Shown here: one piece after another, positions 18,327 through 25,399 of the stretch
Layout: every line of letters starts with the position of its first letter
Position numbering within the stretch: position 1 is the stretch's first letter
Translations under genes and position numbers: made by a program
Notes under the pieces: generated by a model
The model's input: only the letters and a program-made list of their open reading frames with translations
What the model was told of the DNA's origin: nothing
Database searches by the model: none
From: JAKAIY01 sp963809385
GTDB taxonomy: Bacteria > Chloroflexota > Ktedonobacteria > Ktedonobacterales > JADMIN01
Reading direction: 5' to 3'
NCBI GenBank assembly: GCA_963809385.1
Contig: CAWEJL010000004.1
Span: 508,366 to 572,365, forward strand
DNA length: 64,000 bases

Positions 18327-18866
18327 TCACACCCCGCGCGCCCGCAGCTTCAGCCAGGCGGCATATGCGTACGAGGTGACGACTAGGGAGGGCAAGAGGA
18401 GGAGCGTGTATGTGGCGTACAACGGCCGCTCTTCCAGGGAGAAGGGCGACAGGATGCCATAGAACCTGGCGGCAATGATGAAGAGCGGCAGGAAGACACC
18501 GATCAAGAGGATGAATATCCAGAGCGGTTGGCGCCGTCGCAGGGCAAGGCGGAGGCCAGCTACGCATCCAGTGAGAGCGCAGGCCAAACCCGCCATGACG
18601 ATGGTGACGGTGACGAGTATGGGAAACAGGATGTCGTAGCCGCACATGCCGCACGAGCGCGAACGCGTGATTTCATACCAGCGCTCGGCGTCCATCGCCA
18701 GCAGGAGGCATCCGGCCACGCTCAGGCCAGCTGAGAGGACGCTAACGATAAGGACACGGCCCGCGACGGCCTCGCTGGCCGCGCCCCAGCCCACGAAGAT
18801 TCCTAGGACGATAGGGATGAGGATCAGGGCGGCTGCCCATGCTGTCGCTTGCTGCGTTGTCGACAC
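18327..18866 (-). CDS. four-span membrane protein, unknown function
   Basis: 179 residues with hydrophobic segments near 9-30, 38-56, 80-104 and 112-132, and a final one near 145-168. Between spans two and three a CxxC (SCGMCGYD, about 71-78) faces one side of the membrane; such pairs can bind metal or cycle redox, but nothing else supports that here. No family recognised. It is convergent with thrE across a 36-bp gap. Confidence 0.55.
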   Translation of the reverse strand: MSTTQQATAWAAALILIPIVLGIFVGWGAASEAVAGRVLIVSVLSAGLSVAGCLLLAMDAERWYEITRSRSCGMCGYDILFPILVTVTIVMAGLACALTGCVAGLRLALRRRQPLWIFILLIGVFLPLFIIAARFYGILSPFSLEERPLYATYTLLLLPSLVVTSYAYAAWLKLRARGV

Positions 18867-18988
18867 GCCCGCGTCCCCCGTTCCCTCGCTCTTCCCGCGA
18901 CGCCTTCCAGCGCGGGCGGCGGTCCATCGGGCGCCTGCTTTAAGGTATATACGGCGGCGTCCGGCGAATTCTCGCGCCCATAGAGACG

Positions 18989-19693
18989 TTAGCCTCTGAC
19001 GCCGAGTAGCGCGTCCACAGCGGCTACATCGAGCGCGAGCAGGCTATCCACCACACGGTCGGCGGCCTCCAGGCCGGGCGCGTCGTCCTGCCCGGCGCGG
19101 CGCACCGCGACGCAGCGCATGCCCCCGGCGCGCGCCGCCTGAATCCCGGCGGGCGCGTCCTCGATCACCAGGCAGCGCGCCGGGTCCGCGCCCAGCAGCG
19201 CCGCCCCGGCGAGGAAGATGTCAGGCGCGGGCTTGCCATGCGCCACACGCTCGCCAGAGATGTAGCCATCCAGCCAGGGGCGGATGCCGAGCAGCTCGAT
19301 GATCGCCTCGATGTTGGCGACAGGCGCCGATGACCCCAGCGCCTGATGGTAGCCCGCCGCGTGGAGCGCCGCCATCAGCTCGCGCGCGCCAGGAAGCGCG
19401 ACCGCCTCGCGCCGCAGCAGCTCGCGGTACAGCTCCTCCTTGCGGTCCGCCATCGCCGCCACCTGATCGGGCGCGCCCACGCCGAAGACCTGGGGAATGA
19501 TGTCCTGGTTGCGCATGCCAAAGGTGGCCCAGAAATCGGCGTCGGAGTAGGGATGGCCACGCTCGGCGGCCATCGCCGCCCACGCCTGCCGGTGCTGCTC
19601 GCCGCTATCTATGATCACACCGTCCACATCCCACAGGATGGCGCACACGCCGCGCGCCGCTCTGAGATCCATAGGCTGTTCGCTTTTGGCCAT
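18989..19693 (-). CDS. HAD superfamily hydrolase, beta-phosphoglucomutase-like
   Basis: About 234 residues from ATG 19693 (alternatives at 19723 and 19669; none has a strong ribosome-binding site). Motif I is LWDVDGVIID with the nucleophile and acid/base aspartates, motif II is LGSSAP, the lysine is in HGKPAPD, and motif IV is CLVIEDAPAGIQAARAGG. The cap-domain segment WATFGMRNQDIIPQVFG is typical of the beta-PGM/CbbY subgroup (subfamily I). Substrate unknown; sugar phosphates are likely. This is not the HAD-IIB phosphatase expected for mannosylglycerate synthesis. Confidence 0.8.
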   Translation of the reverse strand: MAKSEQPMDLRAARGVCAILWDVDGVIIDSGEQHRQAWAAMAAERGHPYSDADFWATFGMRNQDIIPQVFGVGAPDQVAAMADRKEELYRELLRREAVALPGARELMAALHAAGYHQALGSSAPVANIEAIIELLGIRPWLDGYISGERVAHGKPAPDIFLAGAALLGADPARCLVIEDAPAGIQAARAGGMRCVAVRRAGQDDAPGLEAADRVVDSLLALDVAAVDALLGVRG

Positions 19694-20468
19694 GTTCTTG
19701 CTTACCCCATGCTTGCCGTACATTGACGCCTGTATCGCCGCGTGGTCGCGTTTCACGCGACCGGGCGCGCGTCCTGGTCCGGGGCCACACCTCACAGTAT
19801 AGCGGGGCGCGCGCGAAGCGGAAAATTCGCCGCCATGTGCCTGGCGCTCGCCCCATCCGGCTGCTAACGGCGCTGGCCATGACCTGAAATGACTACAAAT
19901 TGGGATATGTGACCATGCGCCGCCGCCCTTCGTTCATGGCAGTATCCGCAAACAATGTGTGGAAAACGCCACACTTCACCCTTTTTCAGCGAGCGGCGCG
20001 CTGAACACAAGCAATAACAATACATAACACCACACGCCCAGAGGACTTTTCACTAGCCCGGAATGGCTACTAACAAGCCGCCGCGTGCCAAGTCACGAAA
20101 CGCCGGGTATAGTTGGCAAGGTGTTTTCTAGGCGTACATCTGTTCTATAGCTGAACAGAGCATCACACTCGTAGCGCGGTGAGCGGTCACCCTGTTCCGG
20201 TCGAAGCGACGGCTCCCGGAATCGCGCTTGTCATGACCGCGCCTGTACCTGGCAACCAGGATTGCTACCAGGAAGTGGTGGTTAGGAAGCGTCGAGGAGA
20301 TTTCACCCCCGGCACGGCGCGCGAACTCGCGCGTCAGGGGGGCGGACTCGCTGGGCTGGCTCATCAGGAGCCGGGCGGGGCCGCGCCAGCCGGTCATGAG
20401 CCTCGACACATCCGCGGTGGGACTGCGGCGGACGCGCCGCGCTCCTATCACTCAGGAGGTATCCGATC
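19694..20468. other. long intergenic region upstream of the CHAP gene
   Basis: 775 bp without a convincing gene. It is more AT-rich around 19880-20130 than its surroundings. A short hairpin, GTGTGG-AAAAC-GCCACAC, is followed by CACCCTTTTT near 19955-19985 and could terminate transcription. GGCTCAT near 20360 and ATGAGCC near 20395 can pair in a possible 5' leader of the CHAP gene. I tested the c-di-AMP riboswitch consensus by eye and do not see it. Confidence 0.4.
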
Positions 20469-21479
20469 TTGCTACGAACTGACGCGAAGTGGAGGAACGG
20501 AGGGCGCTGGCTCTCGCTCGCACTGCTGGGTGGGCTGGCGTTCAACGCCAGCCCGGTTGAGGCCGCTGGGGCCTCATCATCCGTGCAATCGTGGATCTCG
20601 CTCACGGACGGCCAGCTGTGCCGCACCTGGAGCGCGCCGGCGTCGGCGGTCCGCGAGCTCGATGCGAGCATCCCCTCGATGGCCGCCGCAACCGGGCTGA
20701 GCGTCAACACGCTCGCCTTCAGCGCGACCAGCCAGCGCAGTCAAAACGCGAAAGGATTCGCAACGGGCCTAAAGGCGTCCTTTGCCACCGGAGCGAACAG
20801 CGTCACCATCACGCATTGCGCCAATCAGTGGCATATCACCGCTGACAACCGCCTCATCTCCGACGCTCCCACCTGGGTTCCCAACCCGACCGGCGCCTGG
20901 CCAACCCTGGATGACAGCGACGCGACCACGCTCGCGTTCTACAGCGCATCGCTCAAAGCCGCGAACCGGATGGCGAACGCGGCGCCAAGGGCCTTGCACA
21001 AAACGCTCATCAAAGTCTCCCATCCGAAGCCGCGCCCACAACCCAATCCTTCGCCTATCGTTCCAGGGCCTGGCGGCATCGGCCCGTGGACGCCCGTGCC
21101 GGGGCATCCCAGCTACGGCATGTCCGACTTCTCGGGCGACCCGTACAGCGCGTACTTCGGCGTCTGCACCTGGTGGGCGTGGTACACCCGCCGGGATGAG
21201 CCCCAGCTTGGCACGCTGGGCATGGCGTATCAGTGGATCGCGAACGCCCGCGCCAAGGGCATGCGCACCGGCTACAGCCCGGCGGTCGGGGCGACCGCCG
21301 TCTTCCAGCCGGGAGTGCAGGGGGCAGGCGGCGGCGGCCATGTTGGTCACGTCGTGCAGATCCTGAGTGGTGGGTGGTTCGTCATCTCCGAGATGAACTT
21401 CACCTGGAATGGCGGCGGTTGGGGCCGCGTGGACTATCGCTACGTCCACACCGGCTCGGGCGTCGCGTTCATCTATTGA
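20469..21479 (+). CDS. secreted CHAP-domain peptidoglycan hydrolase
   Basis: 336 residues. A signal peptide (LSLALLGGLAFNASPVEAAG, about 15-34) is followed by a region of unknown fold (35-180), a Pro-rich linker (186-215) and a C-terminal CHAP domain. The catalytic Cys 233 lies in GVCTWWAWYTR and the histidine is in GGGHVGHVVQIL (291/294). CHAP enzymes are amidases or endopeptidases acting on peptidoglycan stem peptides. The start is TTG at 20469, chosen because a perfect AGGAGGT sits at 20454-20460 and no ATG is well placed. A long untranslated leader precedes it. Confidence 0.83.
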   Translation: MLRTDAKWRNGGRWLSLALLGGLAFNASPVEAAGASSSVQSWISLTDGQLCRTWSAPASAVRELDASIPSMAAATGLSVNTLAFSATSQRSQNAKGFATGLKASFATGANSVTITHCANQWHITADNRLISDAPTWVPNPTGAWPTLDDSDATTLAFYSASLKAANRMANAAPRALHKTLIKVSHPKPRPQPNPSPIVPGPGGIGPWTPVPGHPSYGMSDFSGDPYSAYFGVCTWWAWYTRRDEPQLGTLGMAYQWIANARAKGMRTGYSPAVGATAVFQPGVQGAGGGGHVGHVVQILSGGWFVISEMNFTWNGGGWGRVDYRYVHTGSGVAFIY

Positions 21480-21500
21480 CACGCGCCACGGCTCAAGCCG

Positions 21501-21538
21501 GGGATGCGCGCGCTCAAGCGCTTGGGCGGGCGCATCCC
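21501..21538 (+). terminator. hairpin terminator after the CHAP gene
   Basis: GGGATGCGC (21501-21509) pairs perfectly with GCGCATCCC (21530-21538). It lies 21 bp after the stop. No U-tract. Confidence 0.5.
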
Positions 21539-21587
21539 GCAGCCGCTTCAATCCTGTAATGCGTAAAACTACTGCGTAAAACGGCGA

Positions 21588-21640
21588 CGCGGTTCTGGAA
21601 TCGCCTTCCACCTGGTAGGGGAGGCGATTCCAGAACCGCG
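21588..21640. repeat. 19-bp perfect inverted repeat
   Basis: Left arm 21588-21606 and right arm 21622-21640 are fully complementary around a 15-nt loop. It lies 50 bp beyond the previous hairpin and 150 bp before the next gene. It is preceded by a short direct repeat of GCGTAAAAC near 21561-21582 (copies with one mismatch). Without a U-tract it may be a REP-like element or a second terminator. Confidence 0.7.
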
Positions 21641-21789
21641 CCTAGCCATGCGCCCCAGCCCGTGACCGCCACGCCTACGCCGCTCGTCCTGTTCACCAGC
21701 GGCGGCGCGATCTCCTGTCCCCCGTTCTCGCCGCGTATGATACGCTATGGTGTGACGCGCGTGGCGTCACACGGAACTGGCGGGACAGC

Positions 21790-23172
21790 TTGTACGCCGT
21801 GAGGCGAGCGAAAGTGAGGCGGGGCGTGCGTGACGAGACGGCGGAGCCCCGAGATTCCAACCATATCTGGCTGCGCCAGTCGGTGACGTTCACCGTCAAT
21901 GGCCAGACGCGCACCGTCGAGATGGCCCTACCCCTGCGTACCGGCGCCACTCCCGGCGAGGTCGAGGCGCTCCTCGACGAAGCCGACGCGGGCATGCGCC
22001 GCCTCTCGCGCCGCCTCGACGCCCATCTCGCCGAGCTGAACACCCCATCCGCCGCGAACGCGCCCGCCGCGCGCCCCAACGCCACGCCCGCCGCTAGCGC
22101 CGGACGTCCCGCCACGCGCCCGCAAGAGCGCACTGACGCGCGCCCGGCCGCCCAACGGCCTGCGCTCCCGCCCGTCCAGCGGCCCACCGCCGCCATACCC
22201 CCCACATCCGCCGGGCCCGATCTCACCATCCCCGAGTTCATCGCCCAGGCCACCGCGATTGGCTACGACTCCCGTCAGGCGATGGACAAACTCGGCGTCC
22301 ACTCGCTCACTGGCCTCAACCTGCGCGAAGCCCTGGAAGCCCTGCGCCGCCAGGCCTTGCTCGAAGGGACCGCTCCGGCGGCGCCCAGCCAGCCAGCCGC
22401 GCCACCGCTCGCTTTCGAGGAAGAGGAGGATAGCGCCGCCTTCGCCGGAGAGCCTGAGATGGAGCTTTCCTACCCCGATCCCGCCAGCCTGCCGGACGGC
22501 GAGGATGAAGACAGCTTCTTCGCTGAAGAAGCGAACGCGGGACAGGCGCCCACCTCCACTGCCTCCAATCCATCCACTGCTGCTCCCGCCCCCAGCCCCA
22601 CCAGCGGGCCACTCGCTGATGTGCCCGACCTGGGCGCGCTGCGGCGCGACGCCCGCCTCACACCGGCCTCGAAGCTGCCCGCGCCCACGCCGCGCCGCGC
22701 CACGCCGCCAACGGGGAATGGCAAGATCGCCGAGACGCCCGCCGCGCCACCTGTCCCCGCGCCCACCGCTGAGGAAACGCCTGCCGCGCGGGCCGAGCGC
22801 ATCATCGCCGAGTTGCGCACGGCGCATCCCGGCGGCGCCCCCAGCGCCGACCGGCGCAGCGCCTTCAAGCATGCGGTCATAGACCAGCTGACCCAGAAAG
22901 GCGTGGAGGGTCTGACGGTCGGCATCTGGAATCTTCCCTCCGCTCAGCTTGGCCCGGAACAGATCGAGGCGCTCATCAGCTGGAGCAAGCGCGATGAGTT
23001 CGTTGAGGAGGCGCGAGCGGTCTACAAGCTCATTCAAGCCACCGCTAAAGACACGCAGCCACCCGCGTCCGAGGCCCCAACGCCCCCACCCGCGCCGCCC
23101 GCGCGCGGCGACAAGCCAGCGGCCCGCCCGCGACCCGCGCCACCCGCGCGGGAGCGGCCAGGAGACAACTAA
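21790..23172 (+). CDS. Pro/Ala-rich hypothetical protein coupled to rsmD
   Basis: Up to 460 residues, no recognised family. Three ordered islands sit in Pro/Ala-rich linker: an N-terminal beta/helix unit (SVTFTVNGQTRTVEMALPL then helical to about 85), a middle helical segment (about 147-195, with IPEFIAQATAIGYDSRQAMD) and a C-terminal helical domain (about 335-420, with RRSAFKHAVIDQLTQKGVEG). No signal peptide or membrane span. The frame opens at TTG 21790; GTG codons at 21799, 21814 and 21826 are equally possible, and 21826 has GAGGCGGG upstream. The stop overlaps the rsmD start (TAATG), so they are co-translated, hinting at a role around ribosomes or nucleic acid. This last point is inference. 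Confidence 0.6.
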   Translation: MYAVRRAKVRRGVRDETAEPRDSNHIWLRQSVTFTVNGQTRTVEMALPLRTGATPGEVEALLDEADAGMRRLSRRLDAHLAELNTPSAANAPAARPNATPAASAGRPATRPQERTDARPAAQRPALPPVQRPTAAIPPTSAGPDLTIPEFIAQATAIGYDSRQAMDKLGVHSLTGLNLREALEALRRQALLEGTAPAAPSQPAAPPLAFEEEEDSAAFAGEPEMELSYPDPASLPDGEDEDSFFAEEANAGQAPTSTASNPSTAAPAPSPTSGPLADVPDLGALRRDARLTPASKLPAPTPRRATPPTGNGKIAETPAAPPVPAPTAEETPAARAERIIAELRTAHPGGAPSADRRSAFKHAVIDQLTQKGVEGLTVGIWNLPSAQLGPEQIEALISWSKRDEFVEEARAVYKLIQATAKDTQPPASEAPTPPPAPPARGDKPAARPRPAPPARERPGDN

Positions 23173-23789
23173 TGCGCGTCATCGCCGGAATCGCCAAGGG
23201 CCGTAAGCTCAAGTCCCCCACCACGCCCGACACCCGCCCAATCCTCGACCGCGTCAAGACCGCCCTCTTCGACATCCTGGTGAGAGACGTGATGGACGCG
23301 CGCGTGCTCGACCTCTTCGCTGGGGCTGGGCAGGTCGGCATCGAGGCGCTCAGCCGTGGGGCCGCGTCCGCCACCTTCATCGAGCTGAGCCCGCAGGTCG
23401 CCCAACTGGTGCGCGAGAACCTCGCCCACACCCAGCTAGACGCGAACGCCGAAGTCATCCGCGGAGACGCCTTCAGCTTCCTGCGCACGGCCCGCGCCCA
23501 GCGCCGCGTCTATGACCTGATCTACGTCGCGCCGCCGCAATATAAGGGCATGGCGGCCCAGGCGCTCGTCCAGCTCGACCGCGAGCCGCTCACCGAGCCC
23601 GGCGGCATCATCATCACCCAGACCCACCCGCGCGAGCGCTCCGACTTCGACGGACTGGCGCTTTCCCACTTGCGGCGCTACGATGAGCGGGTATATGGCA
23701 GCACCCTGCTGCTCTTCTACGAGCACGTAGAGCAGATGGAGCAAGAGCCAGGCGACGTGGTGGAGTCGGAGCGCGCTGACGAGGTGTAA
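23172..23789 (+). CDS. rsmD: 16S rRNA (guanine966-N2)-methyltransferase RsmD-like
   Basis: 205 residues beginning MRVIAGIAKGRKLKSPTTPD, the classic RsmD N-terminus (RIIAG..GR.L), followed by TRPILDRVKTALFDIL and the SAM-binding LDLFAGAGQVGIEALSRGA. The catalytic motif IV is VAPPQY instead of the usual DPPY/NPPY: the first aspartate/asparagine is replaced by alanine. RsmD modifies G966 of 16S rRNA in the assembled small subunit. The ATG shares its A with the stop of the preceding gene. The identification is firm; whether the altered motif keeps the same target specificity is open. Confidence 0.85.
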   Translation: MRVIAGIAKGRKLKSPTTPDTRPILDRVKTALFDILVRDVMDARVLDLFAGAGQVGIEALSRGAASATFIELSPQVAQLVRENLAHTQLDANAEVIRGDAFSFLRTARAQRRVYDLIYVAPPQYKGMAAQALVQLDREPLTEPGGIIITQTHPRERSDFDGLALSHLRRYDERVYGSTLLLFYEHVEQMEQEPGDVVESERADEV

Positions 23790-23827
23790 GCCACTCGCCG
23801 GGGCGTGTAGCATACAGGAAACAGGTA

Positions 23828-24334
23828 ATGAACCGTTCTGGGGGATTCTCTTTCATCGATGAGGGTGAGGCCGTCCGCCGCCTCGACGTGGACCGCGACA
23901 CGCTGCTCACCTTCGTGCGCGAGAAGCGGCTGCGCTCCTATCCCGGCGTCGGCAAGGGCAATTTCTACCGCTTGAGCGAGGTGGAAGCGCTGGCCCGCGA
24001 ATTACACGGAGCCGCTGAGGCTGAGGCCGAAGCCGCCGCCGAGACGGGCGCCGCGCCCGCCAAGGGCAAGCTCTTCGATCCAGCCTACAAGGTGCATGTG
24101 CGCCTGCTCGCCGACCTGAAGTGGTACGACCTGAGCGACGATGACCTGCGCGCCTGGGTGCGCGAGATGACCGCCGACGGCTACCCCCGCCAGCGCGCCA
24201 ACGTCACGATGGTCGTCGAGCGCCTCCAGCGGCTGCTCGGCCTGATGGATGAGGCAGTGGCGGGATGGCGCGAGCTCAAGCCTGTCGGGCAGCAGGACAC
24301 GCCCGCGCCCAGCGCGCCGCCCAGCGCGGAATAG
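23828..24334 (+). CDS. helix-turn-helix (excisionase/MerR-like) DNA-binding protein
   Basis: 168 residues. The N-terminal winged-helix unit FIDEGEAVRRLDVDRDTLLTFVREKRLRSY-type (about 9-38) resembles HTH_17/excisionase domains that read DNA through one helix and a wing. An Ala/Glu-rich linker precedes a helical C-terminal domain with LADLKWYDLSDDDLRAWVRE and VVERLQRLLGLMDEAV. No recombinase or phage gene is near, so an excisionase role is unlikely; a chromosomal regulator is more plausible. The ATG at 23828 follows CAGGAAACAG. It lies 38 bp after rsmD and is probably co-transcribed. Confidence 0.62.
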   Translation: MNRSGGFSFIDEGEAVRRLDVDRDTLLTFVREKRLRSYPGVGKGNFYRLSEVEALARELHGAAEAEAEAAAETGAAPAKGKLFDPAYKVHVRLLADLKWYDLSDDDLRAWVREMTADGYPRQRANVTMVVERLQRLLGLMDEAVAGWRELKPVGQQDTPAPSAPPSAE

Positions 24335-24415
24335 CCGAATACTGGCGCCAGCGTTGCGGTCGTAGCCGGGAAGTAGCGTATCCCGCGAGCGCGGCGCATG
24401 ATAAGGAGTGGCGGC

Positions 24416-24952
24416 ATGGCGCGGCTGACAGGCAAAACGATTGGCGTCTTCGTGGCTGAGGGCTTTGAAGACCTGGAGTTCTGGGTTCCGGTGATGCGGC
24501 TGCAGGAAGAGGGCGCGCGGACGCTCGTTATCGGACTGACGCGCGATAAAGTGACCGCCAAGCACTGCCTGACGGCGACACCGGACACCACGGCGGACGC
24601 GGTGCGCGGCGCGGAGCTGGATGGTCTGGTGGTCCCCGGCGGCTGGGCGCCCGACAAGCTGCGCCGCAGCGAGGATGTGCTGCGGATCACGCGCGAAGTC
24701 AACGACGCCGGCAAGATCATCGGGGTGATCTGCCACGGCGGCTGGGTCGCCGCCTCAGCGGACATCGTGCGCGGAATGCGCGTCACCGGCTCACGCGGCA
24801 TCCGCGATGACATGCTCCACGCTGGCGCCACCTGGGCTGACGAGCCCGCCTTCCGCTCCGGGAATGTGGTCTGGGGCCGCGTGGTCGAAGACATCCCTGA
24901 CTTCCTGCGCGAGCTGGTCGCCGCGCTGGTGGAGCAGGCGCGGGAGCGCTAA
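24416..24952 (+). CDS. DJ-1/PfpI family protein
   Basis: 178 residues of the intracellular protease/amidase-like (PfpI) group. The conserved acid is in VAEGFEDLEFWVP (near 12-24). The nucleophile elbow is GVICHGGWVAASA, with Cys-His adjacent as in PfpI (near 106-107), and the region GLVVPGGWAPDKLR precedes it. PfpI/YhbO-type proteins have been described as proteases, deglycases and general stress proteins; which applies here is unknown. The ATG at 24416 has AAGGAG ten bases upstream. The gene ends at a perfect hairpin. Confidence 0.85.
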   Translation: MARLTGKTIGVFVAEGFEDLEFWVPVMRLQEEGARTLVIGLTRDKVTAKHCLTATPDTTADAVRGAELDGLVVPGGWAPDKLRRSEDVLRITREVNDAGKIIGVICHGGWVAASADIVRGMRVTGSRGIRDDMLHAGATWADEPAFRSGNVVWGRVVEDIPDFLRELVAALVEQARER

Positions 24953-24960
24953 GCGCGCAA

Positions 24961-24985
24961 CCGGGGATGGCTAAACCATCCCCGG
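24961..24985. terminator. bidirectional hairpin between the PfpI gene and the Y RNA region
   Basis: CCGGGGATGG-CTAAA-CCATCCCCGG is a perfect 10-bp stem. It can end both the PfpI transcript (plus) and the Ro60/Y RNA transcription unit (minus). No U-tract on either side. Confidence 0.65.
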
Positions 24986-25007
24986 AAGAAGCGCCGCGAG
25001 ACAAGAA

Positions 25008-25133
25008 GCGACAAGGCTATTTAGGCCGAAGCCCAGGCGCTCTACCATTGAGCTACACATGCCGGAGCATGTGGCGGGAATCGAACCCGCAACCACCTCG
25101 TCCAAAGCGAAGTAACCCTATCTACAGCCTCGC
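25008..25133 (-). ncRNA. Y RNA candidate 1 (YrlA-like), permuted tRNA-like module
   Basis: On the minus strand a T-arm, GCGGG-TTCGATT-CCCGC (25090-25074), is followed at once by CACATGC-TCCG-GCATGTG (25073-25056), a perfect 7-bp acceptor stem capped by a UNCG-type tetraloop. A canonical D-arm, GCTC-AATGGTA-GAGC (25053-25039), comes next. All tRNA parts except the anticodon loop are present but in permuted order, with the ends where the anticodon would be. The outer strands GCGA/GGCT/TAGG (from 25133) and CCTA/AGCC/TCGC (to 25008) form three short helices separated by internal loops, the expected Ro60-binding stem. Bacterial Y RNAs of the YrlA class have exactly such a tRNA-mimicking domain, and the Ro60 gene lies upstream on the same strand. 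Exact ends are uncertain. Confidence 0.82.
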
Positions 25134-25275
25134 GACGTTCTGAATACACCAGACGCGCGGGCGTCCGGCATGGAAGCGCTGGGTGACGAGAAATCGGTGA
25201 GACGTTTCGATTTTGAGGCGAAGTATCCCCACCAGCAGCCACCCGGCGCGCTGTATTGTTGAGTATCGCCCAAAC

Positions 25276-25384
25276 AAGCGCCCCGCGACAAGGATGTGAC
25301 GACGTCTCACTGACTCTTGCGAGCCAGCCCGGAGTCGAACCAGGTTAAACCAGAAGGAACGCCATCATCAGCCGCGAAGCGCTT
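25276..25384 (-). ncRNA. Y RNA candidate 2, permuted tRNA-like module
   Basis: About 109 nt beginning 16 bp after the Ro60 stop on the same strand. T-arm CCTGG-TTCGACT-CCGGG (25344-25328, one G.U pair) is directly followed by CTGGCTC-GCAA-GAGTCAG (25327-25310), a 7-bp acceptor-like stem capped by a GNRA tetraloop. The D-arm position holds only a weak 3-bp stem (GAC-GTC-GTC). The outer stem pairs AAGCGC (25384-25379) with GCGCTT (25281-25276), then CGCG with CGCG and GATG with CATC, with internal loops. It shares CCTTGTCGC on the 3' strand and a GCG(A)GGCTG-type 5' strand with candidate 1, although the tRNA-like parts differ. This supports a common Ro60-binding stem. Confidence 0.7.
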
Positions 25385-25399
25385 TCTCCGCTCACAACA

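Noticed and set aside
18989..19693. Mannosyl-3-phosphoglycerate phosphatase
   Set aside because: The motifs belong to the beta-phosphoglucomutase-like HAD subfamily I, not the HAD-IIB fold of MpgP, and the gene is 18 kb from mpgS.
20160..20468. c-di-AMP (ydaO) riboswitch ahead of the CHAP gene
   Set aside because: The conserved GGGGT-AATC and GACAGCTAAC-type segments are not present.
23828..24334. Phage excisionase marking an integrated element
   Set aside because: No integrase, attachment repeats or phage genes nearby; the HTH sits in a run of housekeeping genes.
25030..25095. An ordinary or decayed tRNA gene
   Set aside because: The D-arm lies downstream of the T-arm on the coding strand and the acceptor halves are joined by a 4-nt loop, so no normal tRNA can be read; random decay would not keep a 7/7 acceptor stem.
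25000..25140. A permuted (two-piece) tmRNA gene
   Set aside because: T-arm before acceptor 5' strand also fits permuted tmRNA, but there is a complete tRNA-type D-arm, no tag reading frame ending in Leu-Ala-Ala, and no room for pseudoknots before the hairpin at 24985. The adjacent Ro60 gene favours a Y RNA.
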